Of a stretch of DNA of 64,000 nt, positions 17,132-26,865 are shown piece by piece; positions within the stretch are counted from its first letter, which is position 1; each line of letters starts with the position of its first letter. This DNA comes from Vibrio campbellii CAIM 519 = NBRC 15631 = ATCC 25920 (GTDB lineage Bacteria > Pseudomonadota > Gammaproteobacteria > Enterobacterales > Vibrionaceae), in assembly GCF_002163755.1 (NCBI RefSeq), contig NZ_CP015863.1:2480001-2544000 (forward strand), read 5' to 3'. The notes under the pieces are model-generated. The model was given only the letters and a program-made list of their open reading frames with translations. It ran no database searches and had not been told where the DNA came from. The translations under genes were made by a program, and so were the position numbers.

Positions 17132-17470
17132 TTAAATCGCGTCTTCGTCTTCTTCGCCAGTACGGATACGTACTACGCGCTCGATATCCGTAACAAAGAT
17201 CTTACCGTCACCAATCTTACCGGTTTGTGCCGTTTCAATGATGGTTTCAACACACTTGTCTGCAACGTCTTCCGTCACTACAATTTCTAGCTTCACTTTA
17301 GGCAGGAAATCCACCATGTACTCTGCACCACGGTACAATTCTGTGTGACCTTTCTGACGACCGAAGCCTTTCACTTCAGAGACTGTCATCCCTGTAATGC
17401 CTACTTCAGCCAACGCTTCTCGAACATCATCCAATTTGAATGGCTTGATAATCGCTTCAATCTTTTTCAT
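17132..17470 (-). CDS. glnB: nitrogen regulatory protein P-II
   Basis: A trimeric cytosolic sensor of glutamine (through uridylylation) and 2-oxoglutarate that controls NtrB and glutamine synthetase adenylylation. The 112-residue protein has the T-loop with Tyr51 (GAEYMVDF), the residue modified by GlnD, and the C-terminal IRTGEEDEDAI. A frame two codons longer exists, but AAGGG spaced 6 nt from the second ATG favours 17470. The uridylyltransferase gene glnD is also in this window at 40.4 kb. Confidence 0.96.
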   Translation of the reverse strand: MKKIEAIIKPFKLDDVREALAEVGITGMTVSEVKGFGRQKGHTELYRGAEYMVDFLPKVKLEIVVTEDVADKCVETIIETAQTGKIGDGKIFVTDIERVVRIRTGEEDEDAI

Positions 17471-17637
17471 GTTCATCCCTTAAGCTTCAATCGTTTGCGC
17501 ATATTATCGGTTAGCACCTCACAACATTCAATCCTTGTTATCATCAAGCACCTGAAAATCCTGACACTGGTGGAATTTATTTGCGGATGAATGTAACAAA
17601 GTGGCGAAGTCAGCAATCCCACGTGCACCAAACGAAA

Positions 17638-17662
17638 AAGCCAGAGCGTTTGGCTCTGGCTT
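17638..17662 (-). terminator. intrinsic terminator after the cytochrome c gene
   Basis: AAGCCAGAGC and GCTCTGGCTT form a 10-bp stem with a 5-nt loop; TTTCG follows on the minus strand. Confidence 0.85.
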
Positions 17663-17697
17663 AATTTGAATCTTTATCTGGCTTGTACCCGAGCTTA

Positions 17698-18012
17698 TTA
17701 CTTCAAGCTTGCGTAGTACGCTGCCAAGTTTGCGATATCGTCGTCAGACAACAGATTTGCTTGTGCTTGCATCACTGGCGCTAGACCGCCCGTGCGTTGG
17801 CCCGCTTTGTAAGCCTTGATTGAACTAGCGATGTATTGCTCGTTTTGCCCTTTCAGGTTTGGGTAACCAGGAATCACCGCGATACCATCCGCGCCATGAC
17901 AAGCACCACACACGCCTGCTTTTGCTTGACCTGCTGCAACATCACCTGCCGCCAGAGCTTGCCCACTTAACATGGTTAGCGCCACCATTGCGCCCATGAT
18001 TGTTTTCTTCAT
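17698..18012 (-). CDS. periplasmic c-type cytochrome (class I)
   Basis: A 104-residue monohaem cytochrome. The signal peptide ends at about residue 21 (ALAAG), the haem motif is CGACH (Cys35, Cys38, His39), and the sixth ligand is probably the Met in LAPVMQAQ. The sequence GIAVIPGYPNLKGQNEQYI resembles half of a cytochrome c4 or a c-553. It would carry electrons in the periplasm, perhaps to a terminal oxidase. It is a single-gene unit with its own terminator. Confidence 0.9.
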   Translation of the reverse strand: MKKTIMGAMVALTMLSGQALAAGDVAAGQAKAGVCGACHGADGIAVIPGYPNLKGQNEQYIASSIKAYKAGQRTGGLAPVMQAQANLLSDDDIANLAAYYASLK

Positions 18013-18076
18013 TGCTTCACCTAATGGATTCTTATTTAAGGATTTTTATATTTTATAATCGACATTGTTGCATGAA

Positions 18077-19423
18077 TTACAACGACTTGCGCCAGATAAG
18101 TTCACAATCTTGACCACTGAAGGCTTGATCAACAAACAAATCGCCGACCGCCACCACCTGATCTTGGTACATCAGAATCGGTATTTGGCGACGCAGCCAA
18201 CTCGGCACATTGTACTCTTGGAATAATTTCTTCAGCTTACGGCTATGGTTACGCGTGGTTGGGTGCGCAGAGAGCCCTTCTGGATTAAACGTCACTCGTA
18301 ATAGCTCAGGATGAGGCGGCAAGGCAATATTGGCTTGTTCTGAGCGGGTACTCAAGGTGAGCTCTCCCAACTGCTCGGGCAACAGCAAAGCAGCATCGGT
18401 TTGAATGGCACTTTGCCAAGTCGTGACATCAACCGTTTCGGTTACCCAATACAGGCGATTTTGAAAACGGCGAACTTCACCCTGCTTAAGCTGAAGCTTT
18501 GGATTGGCATCTTGCTGCGCCAGCGCGACCTCATTCCAAATCAAATTGAGCTGAACTTGCGTTGGCATATTGGCATTTAGCTTAGCCAGCCACATACGAA
18601 CCAATCGCGCACGAGCCAATTCACTGTGCGTCGCTAACTCTTCAATACTCAGACTCAAATCACTTTGTAGTGCGCGTTCAAACACTGCGCTAAGCAACTC
18701 GTCCAGCAAAGCTTCTTGCTGCGCGCACAAACTCGCACTGCGCTGCACCGCTTGATGGATGCTCGGCCAACGTTCAGAAAGTTCTGGCGTAATACGATGA
18801 CGGAGGAAATTACGATCGTAACGCGTATCTTGATTACTTTCGTCTTCTACCCAATCTAGCCCTTGCTCCTTCGCTACGGCCTCAATCTGCTCGCGCTTGA
18901 TAGCTAATAGCGGACGGACCAAAGTGCCACCAGCAAACGGCATGCTTTCTGCCATTGAAGATAGACCTTTCGGGCCGCTGCCGCGCTTCAACGCTAACAA
19001 GAAGGTTTCCACCTGGTCATCGGCATGTTGACCTGTCAGCAATAAATCACCGGACTGGATGTGCTTCGCCAACGCCTGATAACGCGCTTCTCGAGCCAAC
19101 AGCTCGATACTTTCGCCGCTGTTAGTGTCTAGACTCACCCGCTCAACAGAACAGGTAATTCCCGCTTGCTCAGCCCACACTAAACATTTACCCGCCCATT
19201 CGTCCGCGTTGGAGCTTAAACCATGATGCACGTATACGGCGTGACACTTGAATGAGTGAGAATCTGTTGATTGATTGTCTACCGAATACGCTTTCTGATA
19301 ACGACTAAGCAGTTCGAGTAACAAGCGCGAATCTACCCCACCACTAAACGCCAAGACAATATTGGTGCCTGATTGGTAATAACGCTCAAGAACTTGAGCA
19401 AATTGCGAGTAAAGCGATTCCAT
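18077..19423 (-). CDS. tilS: tRNA(Ile)-lysidine synthase
   Basis: Attaches lysine to C34 of the CAU anticodon of tRNA-Ile2, changing its decoding from AUG to AUA; essential. The N-type ATP pyrophosphatase P-loop SGGVDS is at residues 27-32. The HGLSSNADEW and TGQHADDQVETFLLALKRGSG blocks follow, then linker and C-terminal tRNA-binding domains (RNHSRKLKKLFQEYNVPSWLR). Length is 448 residues (E. coli 432). It lies downstream of accA, as in E. coli, separated by a terminator. Confidence 0.95.
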   Translation of the reverse strand: MESLYSQFAQVLERYYQSGTNIVLAFSGGVDSRLLLELLSRYQKAYSVDNQSTDSHSFKCHAVYVHHGLSSNADEWAGKCLVWAEQAGITCSVERVSLDTNSGESIELLAREARYQALAKHIQSGDLLLTGQHADDQVETFLLALKRGSGPKGLSSMAESMPFAGGTLVRPLLAIKREQIEAVAKEQGLDWVEDESNQDTRYDRNFLRHRITPELSERWPSIHQAVQRSASLCAQQEALLDELLSAVFERALQSDLSLSIEELATHSELARARLVRMWLAKLNANMPTQVQLNLIWNEVALAQQDANPKLQLKQGEVRRFQNRLYWVTETVDVTTWQSAIQTDAALLLPEQLGELTLSTRSEQANIALPPHPELLRVTFNPEGLSAHPTTRNHSRKLKKLFQEYNVPSWLRRQIPILMYQDQVVAVGDLFVDQAFSGQDCELIWRKSL

Positions 19424-19444
19424 AAATCATCCGATAGAAACAAA

Positions 19445-19472
19445 AAAGGGTCGGACGCATGCCCAACCCTTT
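19445..19472 (-). terminator. intrinsic terminator between accA and tilS
   Basis: On the minus strand AAAGGGTTGGGC pairs with GTCCGACCCTTT (two G-U pairs) around a 4-nt loop, then TTTG follows. Confidence 0.75.
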
Positions 19473-19526
19473 CTATTTTATCTGTTATCTTGCGAGAATT
19501 CAGCTAGTGCCTAGCGGCAGCTGTAA

Positions 19527-20486
19527 TTAGCAGTAACCGTAGTTCATTAGACGCTGGTAACGACGCTCTAGTAGCGTTTCGTGGTCTAGTTGCTCAAGGT
19601 CTTCTAACTGGCGAAGCAGGTTTGATTTCATGTTTGCAGCCATTTGAGCGTGGTCGCGGTGCGCGCCGCCTAGTGGCTCTTCGATGATTTCATCGATAAG
19701 CTCAAGCTCTTTCAGACGTGGAGCGGTTAGACCCATCGCGTCTGCTGCTTGTGGTGCTTTGTCTGAATCACGCCATAGGATTGAAGCACAACCTTCTGGA
19801 GAGATTACTGAGTACGTTGAGTACTGAAGCATGTTCACGTAGTCACCTACACCGATTGCAAGTGCACCGCCTGAACCGCCTTCACCAACAACGTTACAGA
19901 TGACTGGCACTTTAAGACCAGACATCACTTTAAGGTTAGTCGCGATAGCTTCAGATTGGCCACGCTCTTCCGCGCCAACACCTGGGTATGCACCTGCCGT
20001 GTCGATGAAAGTGATGATAGGCATGTTGAAACGCTCTGCCATTTCCATCAAACGTAGCGCTTTACGGTAGCCTTCTGGTTTAGGCATACCAAAGTTACGT
20101 TTTACTTTTTCTTTGGTCTCACGACCTTTTTGGTGACCAATGATCATCACTGGGCGACCTTCAAGACGTGCGATACCACCAACGATCGCTTTGTCGTCAG
20201 CAAACGCGCGGTCACCCGCTAGTTCGTCAAATTCATCAAAAGCGTGCTTGATGTAATCTAGTGTGTACGGACGTAAAGGGTGACGAGCCAGTTGAGCTGT
20301 TTCCCATGCACCTAGATTGCTGAAGGTTTTCTTCTTAAGTTCTAGGCTCTTTTTCTCAAGCTGTTCGATTTCTTTATCAAGGTCAACCGCAGAATCACCA
20401 CCGTGACGAGATACGTCGCGTAGCGCTTCAATTTTTGCTTCTAGTTCTGCAATTGGCTTTTCAAATTCAAGAAAGTTTAGGCTCAT
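19527..20486 (-). CDS. accA: acetyl-CoA carboxylase carboxyltransferase alpha subunit
   Basis: Part of the AccA2-AccD2 carboxyltransferase that makes malonyl-CoA, the first committed step of fatty-acid synthesis. Length is 319 residues as in E. coli. The crotonase-fold core contains FIDTAGAYPGVGAEERGQ and VVGEGGSGGALAI, which form the acyl-CoA and biotin site. The N-terminal helix (FEKPIAELEAKIEAL) is typical. It follows dnaE with a 47-bp gap and ends the supercluster. Confidence 0.97.
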   Translation of the reverse strand: MSLNFLEFEKPIAELEAKIEALRDVSRHGGDSAVDLDKEIEQLEKKSLELKKKTFSNLGAWETAQLARHPLRPYTLDYIKHAFDEFDELAGDRAFADDKAIVGGIARLEGRPVMIIGHQKGRETKEKVKRNFGMPKPEGYRKALRLMEMAERFNMPIITFIDTAGAYPGVGAEERGQSEAIATNLKVMSGLKVPVICNVVGEGGSGGALAIGVGDYVNMLQYSTYSVISPEGCASILWRDSDKAPQAADAMGLTAPRLKELELIDEIIEEPLGGAHRDHAQMAANMKSNLLRQLEDLEQLDHETLLERRYQRLMNYGYC

Positions 20487-20533
20487 CTATGAATCCTTTT
20501 TGACTCAGCGTCTTACGTATTGCGCTGAATTTT

Positions 20534-23500
20534 TTAGTTAAATTCGAGTTCTACTTGGCCTTTACCAAGTAACTGTTTTAAATCGTCTAGTAATGTATCT
20601 GTTGGCGTTACTCGCCATTCGGTGCCCAATGTTAACCGCGCTCTGGCGTCGGCACGCTGGTAGTATACATTGACAGGTACGGTTCCGGCTTTGTGCGGTT
20701 CTAAAATACGCGTAAATTGTTCAAAGAATTTATCGTTGATCTGGTTAGCATCAATAGATACCGACAAACCACGTGCGTATTTTTCACGTGCAGTACCCAG
20801 ATCCATAACTTCACGCGCCGACATTTTAAGGCCACCGTTGAAGTCATCAAAGCTGACCTGTCCAGAAACCACCAGAATTTTATCTTTTTCGAGAAGTTCT
20901 GCATACCTATCGAGCGCATCCGAGAACAACATCACCTCCATTCGACCGCTTCGATCGTCCAGAGTCATGATGCCGATTCGCGTACCACGCTTGGTTGTCA
21001 TCACACGAGCTGCAATCACCAAACCCGCAACAGTTACGGATTGATCACGACGAGTTGGGGTTGCGTCTTTTAGTCGACAACTAACGTACTTATTTAGTTC
21101 CTTTATGTATGCGTTAACTGGGTGGCCAGTCAAATATAAACCGAGCGTCTCACGTTCACCCTCTAACCATACTTTCTCTGGCCATGCAGGCACTTGAGTA
21201 TATTTGTGTTCCACCTCTTCTGGCGCATCAGTCAAAACACCGAACATATCGGTTTGACCAAAGGCTTCCGCTTGGTGGTGTTGGCTTGCTGCTTTCACCG
21301 CATCGTTGAGCGATGCCATCAATGCCGCACGGTGTGGACCTAGCCTGTCGAGTGCGCCTGCGTAAATCAGTTTTTCGATTACACGCTTGTTGACCTTTTT
21401 CAGGTCGATACGCGCACAGAAGTCAAATAGGTCAATGAAGTGGCCACCTTTGTTGCGCGCTTCTAAGATTGCATCAATTGGGCCTTCACCCACGCCTTTA
21501 ATCGCGCCGATACCGTAAACAATTGCGCCATTCTCGTCCACGTTAAAACGGTACAAGCCGGCATTGATGTCTGGCGGAAGCACGGTGAGCTTCATGCGGA
21601 AACATTCGTCAACTAGGCCAACCACTTTCTCAGTGTTATCCATATCGGCGGTCATTACCGCTGCCATGAATTCCGCTGGATAGTGCATCTTAAGCCATAG
21701 CGTTTGGTACGAAACCAGTGCGTAGGCTGCTGAGTGAGATTTGTTAAAGCCATAACCCGCGAACTTCTCTACCAAGTCGAAGATCTTCATCGCCAACTCG
21801 CCATCGACGCCGTTGGCAATTGCTCCCTCTTCGAAGGTAGCACGCTGTTTCGCCATCTCTTCCGGTTTTTTCTTACCCATCGCACGACGAAGCATGTCCG
21901 CACCACCAAGGGTGTAGCCAGACAGCACCTGTGCAATCTGCATTACCTGTTCTTGATACAGGATGATGCCGTAAGTTGGATCGAGGATTTCTTTAAGCGA
22001 TTCGTGTTGCCACTTTTCATCTGGGTATGAGATCGCCTCACGGCCGTGCTTACGGTCGATAAAGTTATCTACCATGCCCGACTGCAACGGGCCCGGACGG
22101 AAAAGTGCCACCAATGCGATTATGTCTTCAAAACAGTCCGGTTGCAGACGTTTGATCAGTTCTTTCATACCGCGCGATTCAAGCTGGAATACCGCAGTGG
22201 TTTCCGAGTTTTGCAACAAGCGGAATGACGGAGCATCGTCCAACGGAATCGATTCGATGCGAACAGGTTCTTTGCCTTCGCGTTCTAGACGCGGGTTAAT
22301 CAGACCCAATGCCCAGTCGATAATGGTTAGGGTACGCAGACCCAAGAAGTCAAACTTAACCAGGCCGGCGGTTTCCACGTCGTTCTTATCGAACTGAGTA
22401 ACCGGGAAATGGCCTTCCGAATCGGCATAAATCGGCGCGAAGTCTGTAATGGTGGTTGGTGAGATTACAACACCACCCGCGTGCTTACCGGCGTTACGTG
22501 TACAACCTTCAAGGAGGCGACACATGTCGATAAGCTCTTTCACTTCTTCATCTGCGTCATACAACTCAGGCAGTGCAGGCTCAGCTTTGAACGCTTTTTC
22601 CAGCGTCATACCCGGATCAGGTGGAACCAGTTTTGAAATACGATCAACGAAGCCAAACGGGTGACCCAGTACACGGCCTACGTCACGGATTACCGCTTTC
22701 GCCGCCATGGTACCGAAGGTGATGATCTGAGATACCGCATCACGACCATACATTTCTGCAACGTGATCAATTACTTGGTCACGCTTATCCATACAGAAGT
22801 CGACGTCGAAATCGGGCATGGATACACGTTCTGGGTTCAAGAAACGTTCGAATAAAAGGTCGTATTCCAATGGATCAAGGTCGGTGATCTTCAGTGCGTA
22901 TGCCACCAAAGAACCAGCACCCGAACCACGACCCGGACCTACCGGAATCGCGTTGTCTTTCGACCACTGGATGAACTCCATTACGATCAAGAAGTAACCG
23001 GGGAAGCCCATTTGGTTGATTACGTCGAGTTCGATTTGCAGACGATCATCATATTCAGGTCGACGCTGTTTGCGCTCTTCCTCATCTGGGAACAGGAACT
23101 CTAGACGCTCTTCCAGACCTTCGCGAGACTTCATGACCAAGAAGTCGGTCTCTTCCATACCTTCAGTTGGGAAGGCTGGAAGGAAGTATTCACCCAAACG
23201 TACTGTCACGTTACAACGCTTGGCAATTTCAACACTGTTTTCTAACGCTTCCGGAATGTCGGCAAACAGCTCGCACATTTCCTCTTCAGTACGCAGGTAT
23301 TGTTCTGGGCTGTAGTTCTTTGGACGACGCGGATCTTCTAGGGTGTAACCATCGTGGATCGCAACGCGGATTTCATGGGCGTCAAATAAGTCTTCACTGA
23401 TGAAAACAACTTCGTTGGTTGCAACGACTGGCAATTCAAGCTCTTCTGCCAATTCGATCGCAAAGTGCAGGTAAGTTTCTTCATCCGGACGACCAGTACG

Positions 23501-24013
23501 AACCAATTCTAGATAGAAGCGATCTGGGAAGTATTGGTTGTAGAACTCGACACAACTGTCGACAACTTTACGGTTGCCTTTTAGCAATGCTTTACCGATC
23601 TCACCGTTTTTCGCGCCTGATAGAACGATCAAACCTCCTGATAGTTCAGCCAACCAAGCTTTGTCGAGCACCGGTTGGTGTTGTACATGACCACGAAGGT
23701 AAGCTTTTGAGATCAGCAACGTGAGGTTTTTATAACCCTCGTTGTTTGCCGCAAGTAACGTTAATTGCGTCAGCTCCTCGCCAAACTCATCCGATTGCAT
23801 TTTGAAATCAGCACCGATGATTGGCTTCACACCACTGCCGTGCGCAGTGCCATAGTATTTCACCAAACCACATAGGTTAGTGAAATCGGTCAATGCCATT
23901 GCAGGCATGCCGAGTTCGGCGACTTTCTTAACGAGCGGTGGAACTTTGTTGATACCATCCACCATTGAGAAATCACTGTGAACTCTTAGGTGAATGAACT
24001 TGGGATCTGACAT
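20534..24013 (-). CDS. dnaE: DNA polymerase III alpha subunit
   Basis: The replicative polymerase subunit, 1159 residues (E. coli 1160). Domains in order: PHP domain (about 1-270, FIHLRVHSDFSMVDG at the start), palm with the catalytic pair in PDFDVDF (about residue 400) and GPGRGSGAGS before it, fingers, the beta-clamp motif region, and a C-terminal OB fold (about 990-1075) and tau-binding tail. It follows rnhB after 92 bp with no U-tract terminator, so cotranscription with lpxB-rnhB is likely. Confidence 0.98.
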   Translation of the reverse strand: MSDPKFIHLRVHSDFSMVDGINKVPPLVKKVAELGMPAMALTDFTNLCGLVKYYGTAHGSGVKPIIGADFKMQSDEFGEELTQLTLLAANNEGYKNLTLLISKAYLRGHVQHQPVLDKAWLAELSGGLIVLSGAKNGEIGKALLKGNRKVVDSCVEFYNQYFPDRFYLELVRTGRPDEETYLHFAIELAEELELPVVATNEVVFISEDLFDAHEIRVAIHDGYTLEDPRRPKNYSPEQYLRTEEEMCELFADIPEALENSVEIAKRCNVTVRLGEYFLPAFPTEGMEETDFLVMKSREGLEERLEFLFPDEEERKQRRPEYDDRLQIELDVINQMGFPGYFLIVMEFIQWSKDNAIPVGPGRGSGAGSLVAYALKITDLDPLEYDLLFERFLNPERVSMPDFDVDFCMDKRDQVIDHVAEMYGRDAVSQIITFGTMAAKAVIRDVGRVLGHPFGFVDRISKLVPPDPGMTLEKAFKAEPALPELYDADEEVKELIDMCRLLEGCTRNAGKHAGGVVISPTTITDFAPIYADSEGHFPVTQFDKNDVETAGLVKFDFLGLRTLTIIDWALGLINPRLEREGKEPVRIESIPLDDAPSFRLLQNSETTAVFQLESRGMKELIKRLQPDCFEDIIALVALFRPGPLQSGMVDNFIDRKHGREAISYPDEKWQHESLKEILDPTYGIILYQEQVMQIAQVLSGYTLGGADMLRRAMGKKKPEEMAKQRATFEEGAIANGVDGELAMKIFDLVEKFAGYGFNKSHSAAYALVSYQTLWLKMHYPAEFMAAVMTADMDNTEKVVGLVDECFRMKLTVLPPDINAGLYRFNVDENGAIVYGIGAIKGVGEGPIDAILEARNKGGHFIDLFDFCARIDLKKVNKRVIEKLIYAGALDRLGPHRAALMASLNDAVKAASQHHQAEAFGQTDMFGVLTDAPEEVEHKYTQVPAWPEKVWLEGERETLGLYLTGHPVNAYIKELNKYVSCRLKDATPTRRDQSVTVAGLVIAARVMTTKRGTRIGIMTLDDRSGRMEVMLFSDALDRYAELLEKDKILVVSGQVSFDDFNGGLKMSAREVMDLGTAREKYARGLSVSIDANQINDKFFEQFTRILEPHKAGTVPVNVYYQRADARARLTLGTEWRVTPTDTLLDDLKQLLGKGQVELEFN

Positions 24014-24105
24014 TAACAGGTACCGTAAAACTATATCTTATTTGGGATTCTAACCTAAAGCGGGCGTGGTTTATAACACCGATACGCCCATCCTATTACT
24101 TTGCT

Positions 24106-24744
24106 TTATTCTTCGATGCCGAGCGCTTTCTTCACGGGCTTGAAGCTCTTACGGTGTTCACTGATCACACCGTGTTGCTCAATCGCTTCGAAGTGAGCTT
24201 TGGTTGGGTAACCTTTGTGCTTAGCAAAGCCAAACTGTGGGTATTGTTTATCCAACTCTTCCATTTCTTGGTCACGAACCACTTTGGCAATGATTGACGC
24301 CGCGCTGATTTCCGCCACGCGCAAGTCACCCTTCACCACAGCTTGGGAATCCATTGGCAGTTCAGGGCAACGATTGCCATCGATAAGCGCAAGGTCTGGC
24401 TGTACTTTCAAACTCGCAATCGCACGTTGCATGGCAACCATGGTCGCTTGCAGGATGTTGAGCTCATCAATCTCTTCAGGAGAACAGCGTCCTACCGCCC
24501 ATGCCAATGCTTTCTCTTTGATTTCTGGCAGCAATGCAAGACGTTTTTTCTCACTCAGCTTTTTCGAATCGTTTAAACCTTCAATTGGGTTATTTGGATC
24601 TAAAATAACCGCTGCGGTAACAACATCACCCACCAAAGGACCACGCCCTACCTCATCAACACCCGCAACCAATTGGTAGCCTTGCGGATATTCAAACGGT
24701 GATAGTTCTACTTTTGCTTTGGTCGTTTTTGGTTTTACAGCCAT
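24106..24744 (-). CDS. rnhB: ribonuclease HII
   Basis: Removes ribonucleotides from DNA-RNA hybrids and misincorporated rNMPs. The catalytic start GVDEVGRGPLVGDVV (Asp-Glu) and LIDGNRCPEL, with the later ASIIAKVVRDQEM, give the type 2 RNase H active site. The 212-residue protein has a Lys-rich N-terminal extension (PKTTKAKVELSPFEYPQ). It is 9 bp after lpxB, clearly the same operon. Confidence 0.96.
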   Translation of the reverse strand: MAVKPKTTKAKVELSPFEYPQGYQLVAGVDEVGRGPLVGDVVTAAVILDPNNPIEGLNDSKKLSEKKRLALLPEIKEKALAWAVGRCSPEEIDELNILQATMVAMQRAIASLKVQPDLALIDGNRCPELPMDSQAVVKGDLRVAEISAASIIAKVVRDQEMEELDKQYPQFGFAKHKGYPTKAHFEAIEQHGVISEHRKSFKPVKKALGIEE

Positions 24745-24753
24745 GCTAAATCT

Positions 24754-25893
24754 CTATTTATTAATCAGTTTTAGAACCGCATTCGCGGCTTGTTGATCCG
24801 CATCTTTACGAATCCAATGATGCATTTCAGTAAACTTATCCAACATGGCTTGGTTATCCGTTTCAAGTAAACGAGACACTTCGTTAAATAAGTTGTCTGG
24901 CGTGCAATCTTCTTGGAGATACTCTTTGACCAGCTCCTTATCGGCCAGCACATTAGGCAAAGAGACGTGCTCGATTGTCAGCAGACGCTTAGCAAGATAA
25001 GCCGTTATCGCGTTCACACGATAGCCAACTACCATTGGGCGCTTAATCAGCATACACTCTAGAGCAACAGTACCGGAGGCCAACATCACCACATCTGCAG
25101 CCGTGATGACATTACCTGCAGTATCATCGACCAATTTGAACTCTAATTCTGGCGCATGTTCTTTCCACGCACTTTCAAATTGCTCACGGCGTTTTTGGTT
25201 GACTAATGCAACAACAAAGCCAAGTTCAGGGTACCTCTGGTGTAGTTTTTTACATGCTTCGATGAACGGCTGTGAAAGCATTTTTAACTCACTACCACGA
25301 CTGCCCGGAAGTACAGCTAGCCATTTTTTATCTTGATCTAAACCTAATAAGGCTCTTGCTGGTGCTTTATCCGATTGCAACGGAATCGCATCCGCTAAGG
25401 TATGACCAATGAATTCACAAGGCACATTGAATTTATCGTAAACTGCTTTTTCAAATGGAAGGAACGCCAGCACAAGGTTCGTTGCTGCTCCAATTTTGAA
25501 AACCCGTTTTTGCCGCCACGCCCAAACTGAAGGGCTAACATAGTGGACCGTTTTGATGCCTGCTTGCTTCAGCTTTCGCTCTACTTGCCTATTAAAAGTA
25601 GGCGCATCAATTCCTACAAAAACATCAGGTGGGTTGTCAGTGAAATACTTCACTAATTGAGCTTTGACTTTCAGCAGTCTTGGCAAGCGGCCTAGCACTT
25701 CAACCAAGCCCATTACGGCAAGCTCTTCCATATCGAACAGAGACTCGCAGCCTTGCGCGATCATTTTAGGGCCACCAATACCAACAAACTCTGCGTCTGG
25801 GTGTTGCTGTTTTACCGCTTTGATAAAGCCTTCACCTAGCGTGTCGCCAGACAGTTCTCCGGCAATGATGCCAATACGTAATGGTCTTTCCAT
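24754..25893 (-). CDS. lpxB: lipid-A-disaccharide synthase
   Basis: Joins UDP-2,3-diacylglucosamine and lipid X to form the lipid A disaccharide at the inner face of the inner membrane. Family GT19, 379 residues (E. coli 382). Conserved blocks are GELSGDTLGEGFI near the N-terminus, VGIDAPTFN, VHYVSPSVWAWR and LPGSRGSELKML. It starts its own sub-operon: a terminator lies between lpxA and lpxB, a 182-bp gap, so an additional promoter is expected at about 25.9-26.0 kb. Confidence 0.96.
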   Translation of the reverse strand: MERPLRIGIIAGELSGDTLGEGFIKAVKQQHPDAEFVGIGGPKMIAQGCESLFDMEELAVMGLVEVLGRLPRLLKVKAQLVKYFTDNPPDVFVGIDAPTFNRQVERKLKQAGIKTVHYVSPSVWAWRQKRVFKIGAATNLVLAFLPFEKAVYDKFNVPCEFIGHTLADAIPLQSDKAPARALLGLDQDKKWLAVLPGSRGSELKMLSQPFIEACKKLHQRYPELGFVVALVNQKRREQFESAWKEHAPELEFKLVDDTAGNVITAADVVMLASGTVALECMLIKRPMVVGYRVNAITAYLAKRLLTIEHVSLPNVLADKELVKEYLQEDCTPDNLFNEVSRLLETDNQAMLDKFTEMHHWIRKDADQQAANAVLKLINK

Positions 25894-26018
25894 ATCTACT
25901 TCGCTATTTTTCCTTTGCGCTATGGGTAACGATTTAAGCTAAACGATAAACTATGTATCCACATAAACCGCGGTAGCTGCACAATCTGCAGCGTACAAAC
26001 CGTTATCCATAAAACACA

Positions 26019-26052
26019 AAAAGACCGCAGCCCAATTTGGGCGCGATCTTTT
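26019..26052 (-). terminator. intrinsic terminator between lpxA and lpxB
   Basis: On the minus strand AAAAGATCGCGCCC pairs imperfectly with GGGCTGCGGTCTTTT around an AAATT loop, and TGTGTTTTATGG follows. It may be partial. Confidence 0.65.
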
Positions 26053-26075
26053 CAATTTAACCGCTCATTCGTTAA

Positions 26076-26864
26076 TTAACGAATAATGCCACGTTCCGTT
26101 GTTTCCAGAATATCTGAGAAACGTTTCACTGCTGGCCACTCTTGTGCCATTTCAGCTAGGATTGGTTTCACTTCTTCCAGAGTCTTACCTGAACGGTAGA
26201 TTTCTTTGTACGCTTTTTGCAGCGCACGAATTTCTGGTTTTTCGAAACCGTTACGCTTCAAGCCAACCAAGTTCAAACCAAATGGGGTTGCGTGGTTACC
26301 TTGAGCCAATACGTAAGCTGGTACGTCTTGAACAACCGCAGAACAGCCGCCAACGTAAGCATAAGCACCAACCGTACAGAATGGATGAATCGCAGAAAGC
26401 GCCATTACACCTGCGTGATCATCTACCGTTACGTGACCACCAAGGATCGCATTGTTACCAATGTGAGTATGGTTACCAACGACTACGTCATGTGCGATGT
26501 GTGCGTTCACACAAAGCAGGTTGTCGTCACCAATCACTGTTGTTGCTTTGTCTTGAACCGTACCACGGTGAACCTGAACCGCTTCACGAATCACGTTACG
26601 GTCACCGATAACCACAGTTGTATCTTCGCCACCGTACTTCTTGTCTTGGTTTTCTTCACCAATCACAGCATGTGGGAAAATGCGGTTATCTTTACCAATT
26701 TTGGTGTGGCCTTTGATCACTACGTGAGACATCACTTCTGTGCCTTCACCAATCTCCACCGTAGAGGTGATGTAAGTGAAAGGACCAACGGTCACGTTAG
26801 CGCCAATTTTCGCGCCTTCTTCTACCACCGCAGCTGGGTGGATTTTAGCGGTTTCATGAATCAT
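26076..26864 (-). CDS. lpxA: UDP-N-acetylglucosamine acyltransferase
   Basis: Adds the first 3-hydroxyacyl chain to UDP-GlcNAc in lipid A synthesis. The 262-residue length equals the E. coli protein. The N-terminal two-thirds is a left-handed beta helix of hexapeptide repeats (AVVEEGAKIGANVTVGPF); the catalytic His region is VNAHIAHDVVVGNH. A frame 7 codons longer starts with GTG inside fabZ, but MIHETAKIHP is the family start. The ATG lies 1 bp after the fabZ stop, giving tight coupling. Confidence 0.97.
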   Translation of the reverse strand: MIHETAKIHPAAVVEEGAKIGANVTVGPFTYITSTVEIGEGTEVMSHVVIKGHTKIGKDNRIFPHAVIGEENQDKKYGGEDTTVVIGDRNVIREAVQVHRGTVQDKATTVIGDDNLLCVNAHIAHDVVVGNHTHIGNNAILGGHVTVDDHAGVMALSAIHPFCTVGAYAYVGGCSAVVQDVPAYVLAQGNHATPFGLNLVGLKRNGFEKPEIRALQKAYKEIYRSGKTLEEVKPILAEMAQEWPAVKRFSDILETTERGIIR

Positions 26865-26865
26865 A

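Noticed and set aside
20670..21073. Overlapping plus-strand frames of 118 and 124 codons
   Set aside because: Both are antisense to the C-terminal part of dnaE, whose protein family is unambiguous.
24215..24679. 154-codon plus-strand open frame
   Set aside because: It lies opposite rnhB catalytic blocks and shows no recognisable protein features.
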